Of a stretch of DNA of 64,000 bases, positions 1 through 9,760 are shown in pieces; position 1 is the stretch's first letter; each line of letters begins with the position of its first letter. The notes under the pieces are model-generated. The model was not told the DNA's origin, ran no database searches, and saw only the letters and a list, made by a program, of their open reading frames with translations. The stretch comes from Dipodascopsis uninucleata var. uninucleata (Eukaryota; Ascomycota; Lipomycetes; Lipomycetales; Lipomycetaceae): positions 556,542 through 620,541 of the forward strand of contig JAJLTO010000009.1 in assembly GCA_030568195.1 (NCBI GenBank), given 5' to 3'. The position numbers and the translations under genes are program-made.

Positions 1-822
1 ACCAAGGTTGAACTCTTTGTCAAGATCAGACTCGGAAAAGTTGTAGTGCTCAAGAGTGAGCTCCTGTGGAATTTCTACCTTACGGATGCCGAGAGGGTCC
101 AATTTTGCCTTCAAGTGCCCACGGACTTGGTAGGCTCGAACAAGGAGTTGAACCTTCAAATGACTGATAACATCACTGTTTCCGGCCAATCCGGCACCGG
201 GGACAACATAAGGAACTGCTGCTGATGATGTTGGAACTATATTTGGCGGAGGAATAAATGCGCGCGAAGGAGCAATGTCGTTGGATTCCATGTTCTTGAA
301 GTACACTTGCCATGAAATATGAACACTTGTAGGATCACGCTTCCATGCATCATACATCTCATCGATGTAGTTAGCAGAATTGCCATCCAAGAATGCATCG
401 TTAGGATCCTAAAAAAGTGGCCACATTGTTAGTATCTTGTTTTTCTCCTTTCTTTGTTCATTAGTCAAAGCTAGCCAGTACTTCAATCCTTTCATTTGCC
501 GGCTGCCATAGTCGACAAAGGACAAGGGAACCATATTAACATCTGCATATGCCATAGCCTCTTGGAATAGTAGTATACACCGTTCTAGCAGTACTATTCG
601 TAAACTCTTACTTACCACACCAACTGGTTTTGGATCAGCTGCGGTCGCCATTAATCGACTTAGGACTGGGAACTGAGTTGCACTGGCCGATGTTTTCAGC
701 TCAGTGGTCAAACCCGACATCTGAGTAACACGCTTCAGTCCATTGCGAGCTGAAGCTACTCGAGAGATCGTCGATGCCGACGAGCATAACCGTGAAGAAA
801 ATTTTGGGACTGAACGTAACAT
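1..822 (-). CDS. KGD1: 2-oxoglutarate dehydrogenase E1, N-terminal part (partial)
   Basis: This is the N-terminal part of the thiamine-dependent E1 subunit of the mitochondrial 2-oxoglutarate dehydrogenase complex, which decarboxylates 2-oxoglutarate in the TCA cycle. The gene runs off the left edge of the window. Exon 1 is 822-616 (69 codons), a phase-0 intron of 207 nt (615-409) starts GTAAGT and ends TTTTTTAG, and exon 2 is 408-1. Exon 1 encodes an Arg/Ser-rich, acid-poor leader typical of a mitochondrial presequence. Exon 2 opens with DPNDAFLDGNSANYIDEMY, followed by WKRDPTSVHISWQVYF, the conserved N-terminal segment of the E1 family. The start is the first ATG of the open frame. A TTACCCGG site lies 270 bp upstream. 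Only about 205 codons are visible, so the catalytic domain cannot be checked. Confidence 0.93.
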
Positions 823-1740
823 CTTCTGCTTCTCCTATACTCGTGTACTCTTTGTTCGCACGAGCAATGAATTTTTTCCGGACTTTTCAGAGACACTGAC
901 TTCTCAGAATACTCAAAAAAAAAATTCAACTCTCTACTAAAGAGTGTATATTTTATAAGAAGTAGAATTGAGGAAAATTATTAGCAAAATAAAAATTAAA
1001 AGCTGGGGAAACCACAGAGAGTAGGTATTTCTACTGGACAAACTGCTAACACCTTTGCTGAGCCGTGATAGGCGGTCAGCTTGAATTACGGTTACCCGGC
1101 TAAGCTGTCCGTTGCTTCTCCGACACAAATTATATAATAAATTTGGTCAATATTTGATGTATGTTACATAAGTAAGGCACTTTTTTTTTAAGTGGCGTAT
1201 GATTTGCAGAACGTTGATTGGCTGTCGGATCGAGGTACGTACAATTACGGTTGCATGTATCCGAAAGGGTGGCACTCTGTTTAGTCACATGATAAACCCC
1301 AATCCGCAAGATGCTCTATGTCTTTATGAGCCTTCATATAATGGATACGTCACATATGTGCTAGTGCATTTATCCTGGGATGGAAATAAGGCTGGTGATG
1401 AAAGAATACCAGAGGTCCTCTTGAGAAGGTGTAGAACAGTAACATTAATTGGATACATACATAAAAAATCATACAACCCTACGACCTCGAGAACAGAATG
1501 AAAAACACTAAATACATTTAATGATATATAAATACGGCACTGCTAAGTAGCGATAAAAGATAATGGTGCTGGCTAATAGATAGTGGACAGGACATAGCTA
1601 CGTTTGATAGGAATTTAGCAAACGCTATATATGCATTAGACTTGTACAAATATAAAGCACAAAATAGACTTCGATATATCTGGTGCATATGCAATAATAT
1701 ATGACATGAAACGCGGTAAAGAAAAGTATATATTGGTATG
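823..1740. other. Intergenic region: KGD1 promoter and UTP14 3' flank
   Basis: This 918-bp stretch lies between the KGD1 start and the UTP14 stop, both on the minus strand. It holds one TTACCCGG site at 1092-1099. A plus-strand frame at 1199-1501 could encode about 100 residues but resembles no family I know. It is probably chance, or at best a young gene. I found no tRNA. Confidence 0.5.
1092..1099 (+). promoter_or_regulatory. Reb1-type TTACCCGG site upstream of KGD1
   Basis: A perfect TTACCCGG lies 270 bp upstream of the KGD1 start codon. TTACCCG is the established recognition core of the budding-yeast general regulatory factor Reb1, which keeps promoters free of nucleosomes. The same 8-mer occurs twice before YDJ1, and I did not notice it elsewhere in the window. 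Function is inferred. Confidence 0.45.
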
Positions 1741-4170
1741 CTAAGCGGCAAATGGTGTCTTGAGAGGATCGATAACCACACCAGGCTTGATAATGATCCG
1801 AGGTTTTGTGAGCTTCTGGGTAGTCGTTTGTGTTGTCCATTCCTTGCCGATAGGCATGCGTAGCGCCCTCTCATACTGCTCACGCGACTCGTAGGGAAAT
1901 GGAATATGACCAGCTGTATACTTAGCGCTTTTCTTTGCTGTCTTTTCATTAATAATAACATTTTTAAGCTTGGAGTCCTGGCGCTTCTCAGGGGCGATAC
2001 CTTTGATTTTCTCCACTATGCGGCGCTGACTGTTTTTCCGAGTTCCTTTTCCTGTCCAAGCGCCCCATCCAGGCAGCGTGACGTCGATCTCTTTGTCGCC
2101 CTCATCTTCGATGACTTGCTGTTTCTCCATCTGAAATTCTGTAACAACGTCATCACCGGCAAATGCCCTCTTGACGAGTTCTCTTTGTTTAAATTCAGCC
2201 ACGCGAGTGCGACGATTACCAGCGCGACTGTTTTTAGAAATCATGGTCACATCGAAATCATTGACCCCAGACGTTTCCATATTGTCATTATCATCGTAGA
2301 CATCGTGAATTTCAAGAATCTGGTTGACATCTATGTTAACATCGATATCTTTGTCCATCTTATTGTTATTCCTTCGCTTAGTACGCTTAAGCTTGGCCAC
2401 CGCCTTTACATCGCGTGTACTATCCTTGGATAAATTCTGTAATGCTCCATTCCTAGTAATCGAACTAGGGTGAACATCTTTTATCCATGGGTTGGCCGTT
2501 GTGTTTTCAGGAATTGAATTAATTCCGGCAGACTCAGTAGAGATAATAGTTGTTGCAGACGAGACACGAGGTATATCCTTTAATTGATCGAGCTTTCTTT
2601 GTATACCAGTCAAACCTTCATTATCTTCCTCAGCTCTCTTTACAGCTTCAGCAGCATCAACTTTGGCTTCAGCAGCTCCAGGAGCATATTTTCTGCGTCC
2701 CTCATTGATAACCTGGACTACAGAAGATGTAGGATCTCCAGAATCTTCCTCCTCATAGCTATCATCGGCAACCCTAGTTTCAGCGATCGCGTCTTCGTTT
2801 TGACGTCTGAGGCGACTCTCAGCATCTCGCATAAACTTCATGGCCATGATTCTATTACTGGACGCATCATTATCATTATCCCTTTCAACTTCTAGTTCCT
2901 CTAAGCCTACACTCCCATCATCACTGTCACTCTGACCTAAATCACTATCTTCGCGGCCATCAATCTTGCGGGTAAGTTCCTCATTCAGACGCAGCATAGC
3001 CTCTATTTCGTCTCGAGTTCCTTTATCTTTATGCAAATTCATATGCTTTACATCACGAGCCCATTTGCTAGTGCTCTTATGCTTCAGAGACATTCGCTCT
3101 TTTGCACGCTGTACCAACTTTTCGTAGTCCTTGCTTTCATCATCTCCATCACCTTCATCGTTCAATTGCTCTAATAATTCACGCTCTCGTTCTCTAGCGC
3201 GCTTATGAACCTTACGATACATTTTGCTCTTTATTTTTTTTATTCTTTTGGCTTTGCGTTCCTCTCTGAACATCATTTCTCGCATCCTTCGCAGCTCATT
3301 ACGTCGAGCCACAACTTCTTCAAGAGTCATCTTCTTGACTTCCAGATCATCTGCGTGGATCAACTCCTCATTGTAATCCTCTCCAAGGATTTCCTCGGCA
3401 CGTTGAAGTAGGGCATTTTCAACCTTAGCCTCAACATGTTCGTTTAGATCGTCGATAGCACTCGCAAGACCCGGCTTACCTTCGTTCATATTTGTTGCCT
3501 GAAGAGGAAATTGAAGGTTCTCTGCTTCTCTAATCACTTTCACGGTCTCTTGCCATTTGCTTACTTCTGATTTTGCAATGTCATAGGCAGCGGCACGATC
3601 AATTCTCTGTTCTAGACGACGACCCAGTCTGCTCTTGACAATCTCAGACGATGTCTTACCAGACTTCTTGGCTGCGCGGTTTTCTAGTTCGTCCAACCGA
3701 GCCAGCGATCTAGCAGCTGCACCTGTCGAGCCTAAAGATCTAATATCATCGAGAGTGATCTTCTTCGATGGAGGAGGAGCGTCTTGCTCTGCTTGTTCAG
3801 CGATTGCAGCAAGCTCTGCCTGAGCTGCTAGCAGTCGTCGACGCTTGTTGGAAATATATTCCTTCTCTTCTGGAGCGTTCCTGTGGCTTTTTATAGCTTT
3901 TCGAAACTCCTCGATCGCTTCATTTTCTTCGGCCATAATATAACTCTCATTACTATCACTGTCATTGTCGAAATCAGCACCATCGTCTGACCCGTTGGCA
4001 CCACTTTCGTCATGATCATTGCTGGCAAAAAAGTCGCTGTGCTTGCCATCACTGACGTTTCTACTACTTAAGAGTTCTTCCTCATCCGAACTTTCTATAT
4101 CAAAAGTTCCAAACTCATTGCCAGAGCCTGACCTTATTATATCGCTGTCAGAACCGCTATCTGATGCCAT
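1741..4170 (-). CDS. UTP14: U3 snoRNP-associated protein Utp14 (SSU processome)
   Basis: This intronless gene encodes 809 residues. Utp14 is a nucleolar component of the small-subunit processome and activates the helicase Dhr1 during 18S rRNA maturation. The N-terminal third is strongly acidic (Ser/Asp/Glu clusters), followed by long charged helical stretches. The family's C-terminal signature LPGWGAWTGKG lies at about residue 695, followed by IPFPYESREQYERALRMPIG and a terminal block ending in GVVIDPL. Length is close to other fungal Utp14 proteins. The first ATG in the frame is used and no splice signals interrupt it. Its promoter carries GAAAATTTT boxes and a TCACGTGA palindrome. DUS4 lies upstream on the same strand with 284 bp between the two coding regions. 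Confidence 0.95.
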   Translation of the reverse strand: MASDSGSDSDIIRSGSGNEFGTFDIESSDEEELLSSRNVSDGKHSDFFASNDHDESGANGSDDGADFDNDSDSNESYIMAEENEAIEEFRKAIKSHRNAPEEKEYISNKRRRLLAAQAELAAIAEQAEQDAPPPSKKITLDDIRSLGSTGAAARSLARLDELENRAAKKSGKTSSEIVKSRLGRRLEQRIDRAAAYDIAKSEVSKWQETVKVIREAENLQFPLQATNMNEGKPGLASAIDDLNEHVEAKVENALLQRAEEILGEDYNEELIHADDLEVKKMTLEEVVARRNELRRMREMMFREERKAKRIKKIKSKMYRKVHKRARERERELLEQLNDEGDGDDESKDYEKLVQRAKERMSLKHKSTSKWARDVKHMNLHKDKGTRDEIEAMLRLNEELTRKIDGREDSDLGQSDSDDGSVGLEELEVERDNDNDASSNRIMAMKFMRDAESRLRRQNEDAIAETRVADDSYEEEDSGDPTSSVVQVINEGRRKYAPGAAEAKVDAAEAVKRAEEDNEGLTGIQRKLDQLKDIPRVSSATTIISTESAGINSIPENTTANPWIKDVHPSSITRNGALQNLSKDSTRDVKAVAKLKRTKRRNNNKMDKDIDVNIDVNQILEIHDVYDDNDNMETSGVNDFDVTMISKNSRAGNRRTRVAEFKQRELVKRAFAGDDVVTEFQMEKQQVIEDEGDKEIDVTLPGWGAWTGKGTRKNSQRRIVEKIKGIAPEKRQDSKLKNVIINEKTAKKSAKYTAGHIPFPYESREQYERALRMPIGKEWTTQTTTQKLTKPRIIIKPGVVIDPLKTPFAA

Positions 4171-4253
4171 TGTAGTAGATATACCAGCAGACTATTAATA
4201 GATATATATATATATCTATTATGGTGAATTTTTTCTGTATTTTTTATGAAACC

Positions 4254-4262
4254 AAAATTTTC
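4254..4262 (-). promoter_or_regulatory. RRPE-like box upstream of UTP14
   Basis: AAAATTTTC on the plus strand reads GAAAATTTT towards UTP14, about 85 bp before its start. A second AAAATTTT follows at about 4268. It resembles the ribosomal RNA processing element (GAAAAATTTT) found before yeast ribosome-biogenesis genes. In AT-rich intergenic DNA a chance match is possible. Confidence 0.35.
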
Positions 4263-4324
4263 CTTACAAAATTTTATATCTTAACTCCCAACTAATATAC
4301 ACTTTTGACAAAATACTATACATA

Positions 4325-4332
4325 TCACGTGA
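4325..4332. promoter_or_regulatory. TCACGTGA palindrome (bHLH E-box) upstream of UTP14
   Basis: The perfect palindrome TCACGTGA lies 155 bp upstream of the UTP14 start. CACGTG cores bind bHLH factors such as Cbf1 in yeasts. An identical 8-mer occurs in the HRD3/TOA1 promoter at 50584-50591. Confidence 0.35.
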
Positions 4333-4454
4333 CAAAATGCTAACTCCAATATAAGCATAAAAAATAGCAGGTCTATAAGTAGTCTACTACGAAGATTGGA
4401 AGTAAAAATCAAAGAATGCCAATAACAGAAGAGCTGAATAGTGGTAGTGGTAGT

Positions 4455-5678
4455 TTATCGTCTATAGTTATCATATTCGGCCGTGGCAAAATCAGGGTCA
4501 GTAGGAGAGCGCAGAATGAAGCGCTCGTTAAGCCACAAGATGAGATCAGTCCATGACGTCGTAAGACGAAGCTCGCTACGTTCTTGCTTGGTCAAGAGAC
4601 CAAGAGTCATCTCTGCAAGAATAAACTGCAGATGACGGAAAACTCCACCATAGAAAGAGGCATATGCACAGAAAATCTCAACTGCCTTCCATGGAGTACG
4701 GTCGTAGCCTGCAAAGAGCGCAGGATTGGCCAGTAAGCCGCGGGCAGACATAACACCATCAGCACCAGTGCGGCTAACAATACAGTGAGCATCGGCGAGT
4801 GTGAAACAGTCTCCATTTGCAATAACATATATGCTTGAGGGCACAATCTCACGAATTGTCCGAATCGCATCATAGTTTGGAATGACAGAGTTACGCTCGG
4901 CTTTAGTGCGGCCATGCACAGTGATGATGTCAACTCCAGCATCAGAAAGTCGCCGTACGAGGTCGTATGTCTTAGAAAGATCCGGTTGGAGGCGAATCTT
5001 CACGTCAATAACTATCGATGGATTGCGCTCTTTTAGCGTCCTGACCATATCGACAATAGTTTCCGGTTTGTTGAGCAACGCGGCGCCTATACCAGCCTGA
5101 TTTTGATCCCTGATGGGACAACCACAGTTAATACCGAATGCTGACACGAAAGGTTCCATTTTGTCGACAGCGAGAGAAAGATCATCAGCACCTGAAGCAC
5201 CAAACTGTGCAATAATAGGTACACCAGTAGCTTCGAGCTTGCAGGATGAATACTCTGCATTACGTGCATAAGGAGATCTATGAAACTCGCGTGCGATCAT
5301 CATGGGTGTATAAATTGCGTGGACGTTAAAATGACGTAGCAGGAGGCGAAAGGGGAGCTTGCTATAGCGCACCATCGGCGCAGCGACAAATAAAGGTCGT
5401 CTCTCAGTTCTTGCATTTTCGAGGAGTTTTAACAGCCGATTAGGGTCGACTTTGTCGAAGAGCGCAGTGATGCTAGGATTAGATTCCTCTGCGCACTTGG
5501 CGACACTGTCGATAGAAAACTGCTCTGGCAGATTTTTGAGAGTCTCGGCGAGCTCTCTACGGGTATAGTCTTCGCTAGAAATTGTCATACTCGAACAAAT
5601 CCTTTGACTGGCTATTTGGACACCTTGTGTTCTAAATAGTAGACCATGTAGCTCTCTGATGCATCGACTGCCTTGCAT
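4455..5678 (-). CDS. DUS4: tRNA-dihydrouridine synthase, Dus4-like
   Basis: This gene encodes 407 residues of an FMN-dependent tRNA-dihydrouridine synthase. It most resembles Dus4, which modifies U20a/U20b in the D-loop. The TIM-barrel FMN domain begins at VAAPMVRYSKLPFR. The catalytic motif INCGCP lies near residue 183, HGRT near residue 253, and VIANGDC followed by GADGVMSARGLLANP completes the flavin and phosphate-binding part. There are two candidate starts. The first ATG (5678) adds a 30-residue Arg-rich, Ser-containing leader that looks like a mitochondrial presequence, and an internal ATG at 5588 gives about 377 residues, close to the usual Dus4 size. No intron was seen. The assignment to Dus4 rather than another Dus paralogue rests on overall resemblance. 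Confidence 0.88.
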   Translation of the reverse strand: MQGSRCIRELHGLLFRTQGVQIASQRICSSMTISSEDYTRRELAETLKNLPEQFSIDSVAKCAEESNPSITALFDKVDPNRLLKLLENARTERRPLFVAAPMVRYSKLPFRLLLRHFNVHAIYTPMMIAREFHRSPYARNAEYSSCKLEATGVPIIAQFGASGADDLSLAVDKMEPFVSAFGINCGCPIRDQNQAGIGAALLNKPETIVDMVRTLKERNPSIVIDVKIRLQPDLSKTYDLVRRLSDAGVDIITVHGRTKAERNSVIPNYDAIRTIREIVPSSIYVIANGDCFTLADAHCIVSRTGADGVMSARGLLANPALFAGYDRTPWKAVEIFCAYASFYGGVFRHLQFILAEMTLGLLTKQERSELRLTTSWTDLILWLNERFILRSPTDPDFATAEYDNYRR

Positions 5679-5901
5679 TTACAGGAACACGCAGTAACAA
5701 TTTTTTTCTACTCTTTTTGTCCCTCTTATTACTATTGCACTACTCTTTATTGCTACCCTAATCTAGAAAGGCAAAATGAACTAACGAGCATCTATTCAAG
5801 TCGCCACGGCCAGGGTCAGGGTCAGGGCCAGTGACAGCAATCCGCTTGTACTGTTAACTCGGCATTTGAGGGGTCTACATTATGTCGGTCTTTGATAGGA
5901 C

Positions 5902-6258
5902 CTAGGTAGCGGCAGGCGATGATGTTACCGGCAGAGTAGAGGCTGAACAGAACAAGCAGTAATGGCAATTCTGCGGAGCATTTGGCAGTACTTTAGTCGC
6001 CTGCGAGATACGTAGATTTCTGTAGTATGAGCTGCTATAACTTCTTTCACCGGAGAGAAAAGCTGGTGTGTTACGATTATCTAGTGCTGCTTGCGATGTC
6101 GATACTACATAGATATAATAATAATAATGTATGGATGTTGCTTGGTTAAAGAAATGCAAGTCATTCCCGCACTCAATGTACATGCGCCTCATTGTGTTTC
6201 TGCATTCTTCCGACATCAGCATGAACCTTTTAAATTCCAACTGCGCACTTCTAGACAT
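5902..6258 (-). CDS. Doubtful small ORF, 118 residues
   Basis: The frame begins with ATG at 6258 and reads MSRSAQLEFKRFMLMSEECR at its start. The first 40 residues look protein-like (charged, helical, two cysteines), but the rest is a Tyr- and Ser-rich low-complexity stretch. The true gene, if any, may therefore be spliced after about residue 35. I recognise no family. It sits inside a divergent promoter region, so it could be a chance ORF. Confidence 0.2.
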   Translation of the reverse strand: MSRSAQLEFKRFMLMSEECRNTMRRMYIECGNDLHFFNQATSIHYYYYIYVVSTSQAALDNRNTPAFLSGERSYSSSYYRNLRISQATKVLPNAPQNCHYCLFCSASTLPVTSSPAAT

Positions 6259-6913
6259 GATACTCTCGCGCGTACATTGAGAATGCACAACACCAATACA
6301 CACAATTAGAAATGGTCACTCGCTGATCATGACATAGGACGCTATGCACGACAGCACATAGTATATAACCAATCCGCTCCTTTTATTAATAAGCAATTAG
6401 CTAATTTCAATGTGCTAGCAAGCATTTCTCATTTACATAATCTATTGATAAGATGGCTAATTAGTACGCTGATTATATAACATAGACAGACAGCTACTAC
6501 ACAGAGATATCTCTAGGAAAGGGTTTCAATGCTCTTCTCAAATACCAAAGCTTACAACACTAACATGCGTTTCTTTTACCTTTGATAATACTACTAGCAA
6601 GCTGCGGCTCTGGTTGTTACCCAGCTGCTTTTGTCATTATTACTAAGACAGGTTCCATTATTACGAAATAATAAGGAAGCAAATATAGAGAAGGATATTT
6701 GATAGTAGTTAATATTTCATATACAAGATCTCTTAACTTGGTCGCACAAAGCTATTGCTCTAGTGCTTATGCAATAACAACACGCTTGTTGATTTCGAGC
6801 ATATACCTATAGTAGACACTGCATTCGTACCATAAATTCAAGTCATCGTCGTGCATAGAATTCAGTAGAAGGCTGTAGAACTCTCGAGAACTTCTCCAAA
6901 AGGCAAATGACAG

Positions 6914-6964
6914 CCGGGTAAGCGTACTTCCACACACATTTATACGGGGTTAGGCGTTACCCGG
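6914..6964. promoter_or_regulatory. Inverted pair of Reb1-type sites upstream of YDJ1
   Basis: CCGGGTAA (6914-6921) and TTACCCGG (6957-6964) form a perfect 8-bp inverted repeat with a 35-bp spacer, 293-343 bp before the YDJ1 start. Each matches the Reb1 core TTACCCG. Two oppositely oriented sites at this distance fit a nucleosome-excluding promoter element. A hairpin-forming RNA is less likely because the spacer has no tRNA or other fold that I recognise. Confidence 0.45.
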
Positions 6965-7256
6965 TGCAATATTTGTTTTCTCAACAGTATTGAAACAAAT
7001 TTCTACCTGTCTCTGGAACTTACTACGCCATAAGATTAAATGAAAAGTATCTGTGCCTTGATTTTACAATTTTTACGTGGCAGAGAAGTAGGTCAGTGAT
7101 ATTCGCAAAGAAAAATTTCTTTATAAGATAAACGCCAACAAGCAAACTACCCACACACTATCATCGGTATATTTTAATTTTGCATTAGGACGATACAGAC
7201 TTGTATTTTTGTATTATTTCGATTGTGAATTCAGTTAATCAGAAAGAGCGAACAGA

Positions 7257-8995
7257 ATGGTGCGAGAGACTAAATTTTACGATGCCCTTGGTGAGTTAGC
7301 TACATCATTCAGTCGAGCAGTTTGGCTGATTTGGGGACGGGGGAGATCACATTTGTATTTTTATCTGCCAGGATGTGAGTGATGTCAACCAGATTGTATA
7401 TTATCTATCTGAATATGCGCTGCTCTCACCTTAATACTGTACTATTTCACTGCTAGTAGATACCTTTGATGTGATATTTGGCAGTATTACTAAGAGAAGA
7501 AGAGCTGGTTGTCGATGGCAGGTTGCTGTAGAGCACTCAGAACGAAATTTTTTTTTTCTGTTTTTTGGGTCATTTATTGATATAGATTCTAATACTACGT
7601 TTTGTTCTATATAGGAATCTCTCCAGATGCAACAGATGCTCAGATAAAAAAGGCATACAGGTATGTAGATCAAGGAATATGAACAAATGAGCATTTGCTC
7701 TTCTCAGTTTTATTACAAGACACGTCTTTCTGATATAAAATTATGTGTCGTGCTTGATAAATAAAATGAAGAGAAAGCAAAGAAGGAGAAATGGAATCTC
7801 TAAAGCTTTAAGTACTTTATGCAGAGCGCTACTAACACGCTTATTTAGAGTAAACGCTCTGAAATACCACCCTGACAAAAATCAGCACAGCCCCGAGGCT
7901 GCTGAAAAATTCAAAGATATATCGCATGCATATGAGATCTTGTCTGATCCGCAGAAAAGAGAGGTGTACGATTCATATGGTGAGGAAGGCTTATCGGGCT
8001 CTGATATGGGCGGTATGAATGGCAGTGCTGCTGAGACTTTGTTCTCACAGTTCTTTGGTGGAGCTGGTGGCTTCGGTGGCATGTTTGGAGGTGGTCGCCC
8101 ATCAGGTCCTCGTCGAAGTAGAGATATCGTCCATGCGTTGCGAGTTACTTTAGAGGATTTGTACAAGGGTAAAGTGTCCAAACTTGCTCTTACGAGAACT
8201 GTTACCTGCTCCAAATGCGAAGGAAAAGGTGGTAAGGATGGTGCTGTTAGAAAGTGTAGTACATGTAATGGTACTGGATCAGTCACTTTCCAGCGGGGAA
8301 TGGGCCACATTATCCAACAGTTCCAGACCGTTTGCCAAGACTGTAAGGGAGAGGGCGAGATAATTAGAGAGAAAGATAGATGTAAGGCTTGTGGAGGAAA
8401 GAAAACTGTCAACGAGAAGAAGATCCTGGAAGTTCACGTTGACAAGGGTATGCAGAATGGCCAGAAGATCACTTTTCCTGAGGAAGGAGATCAAGGTCCA
8501 GATATCTTACCTGGAGACGTGATTTTCGTTATCGATGAGCAGCCTCACGAGAGGTTCACTAGAAAGGCTGACGACCTTTACTATCATGCTAAAGTTGACT
8601 TGCTTACTGCCCTTGCTGGTGGTAGCATTGCTATTCAGCATCTTGATAATGAATGGTTGAAGGTTGACATCATTCCAGGAGAGACTATCAAGCCAGGTAT
8701 GGTCAAGGTTATTGAGGGCAGAGGTATGCCTTCTTTCCGTCATCACAACAATGGTAACCTCTATGTTGAGTTTGAAGTTGTATTCCCTGAAAATCATTTT
8801 GCCACTCCTGAGCAATTGTCATTGCTTGAACAAGTCTTGCCCCCACGTCCAACTCTAGAGATCCCAGAAGATGCCATGGTTGATGATGTGATCCTTCAAG
8901 ATGTTGATCCTACTTATAAAGAGAGAGTTCGTGCGGATATGGAGGATGATGACGATGAACCAGGTGCAGAGCGGGCTCAATGTACAAGTCAGTAA
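7257..8995 (+). CDS. YDJ1: Class A J-protein (Hsp40), farnesylated Ydj1 type
   Basis: The exons are 7257-7290, 7615-7660 and 7849-8995, giving 408 residues. The introns are 324 and 188 nt. The second carries a perfect TACTAAC branch point (7830-7836) only 12 nt before its 3' splice site. Ydj1 is a cytosolic co-chaperone that stimulates Hsp70 ATPase and hands over unfolded clients. The J domain contains YHPDKN, then comes a Gly/Phe-rich linker ([15 protein letters not shown]) and four zinc-binding repeats ([32 protein letters not shown]), followed by the C-terminal client-binding domain. The protein ends in CTSQ, a CaaX box predicting farnesylation and membrane association as in yeast Ydj1. 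The middle exon is only 46 nt. The family assignment is secure, and the exon joins restore the J domain exactly. Confidence 0.96.
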
Positions 8996-9760
8996 AATCT
9001 CAAATAAGAACGTTAAGAAGATATATAAATGAAAAATTGGATGTGATTCCGCATTGCTTGTATATGTACTACAATGAGTAATCGCGTTGCTTTAGCTGAC
9101 GCAATTTTTTTTATGCAAGTTAATGTTTTTTATTTTCCTTTTATTTAGTTTTACATTGTCATGGTTAAATTATTTTGGGAATATATTGCGGATTAGAATA
9201 TTAAGTAAAAGAGGACTGGTAGATAGCATCGCTGTTTTATTACCACTGCTCTTTAGACGGCGAAAAAAATACTAAATGAAAATTATGCAACTAATACTAT
9301 TTTCGACTCCATTATGTATATGACAATTTGATGTGATCATATATATTCATAGAGCATGATATTTGTATTGGCATATCATAAATAGTTTTTATTTCTTAAT
9401 TGCTGTTGTTTTATCTTCTAGTTCCTTGAACCCAATCATGATAGCCATGAGTGAAAGAATATAAGATACATTATCTTAGGTAATTCCTGTATTGAAAAAA
9501 GTAAAATTGTAGATTGTTCGTTTTCCTTTCCCACTTTATTTATTCTAATTTTAGACTCCGTTTGTCAAAGTATGCGCGATGGAAGCAATCAACAGATGAT
9601 ATTAACATGCGATTGCATAGTACTGTATAATACGATATGCAAAGCAAAACTACAGCTAGACAATACCAATGGCCTCAAAGCCAAAGATTAAAAAACCTCC
9701 TCTAACAAACACCTTGAATTTGCTGCTACTTGCGAGAAGAAAACATAATGGAAAATAGAA
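8996..9760. other. Convergent intergenic region YDJ1/VAM7
   Basis: This is 765 bp of AT-rich sequence between two convergent genes, so it holds both 3' untranslated regions. I see no ORF, RNA gene or repeat worth naming. Confidence 0.5.

Larger units (their letters stand above)
5679..7256. other. Intergenic region between DUS4 and YDJ1 (divergent promoters)
   Basis: This 1.58-kb region separates two divergently transcribed genes. It contains one doubtful minus-strand ORF (5902-6258) and, near YDJ1, an inverted pair of CCGGGTAA/TTACCCGG sites (6914-6921 and 6957-6964). A tandem GGTCAGGG/GGGCCAG-like patch lies at about 5810-5830. No RNA gene was recognised. Confidence 0.5.

Noticed and set aside
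1199-1501. Plus-strand frame of 100 codons between KGD1 and UTP14
   Set aside because: No family resemblance, unremarkable composition, and it overlaps the KGD1 promoter. Left as a comment only.
1906-2433. Long frames antisense to UTP14 and to other long genes
   Set aside because: They are shadows of the coding strand; the sense frames have clear homology.
6880-6900. Heat-shock element before YDJ1 (GAACTCTCGAGAACTTC)
   Set aside because: The spacing between GAA and TTC units is wrong (one base instead of two), so it is not a proper HSE.
6914-6964. tRNA or structured RNA suggested by the CCGGGTAA/TTACCCGG pair
   Set aside because: The 35-nt spacer has no A or B box and no cloverleaf; paired protein-binding sites are a better explanation.
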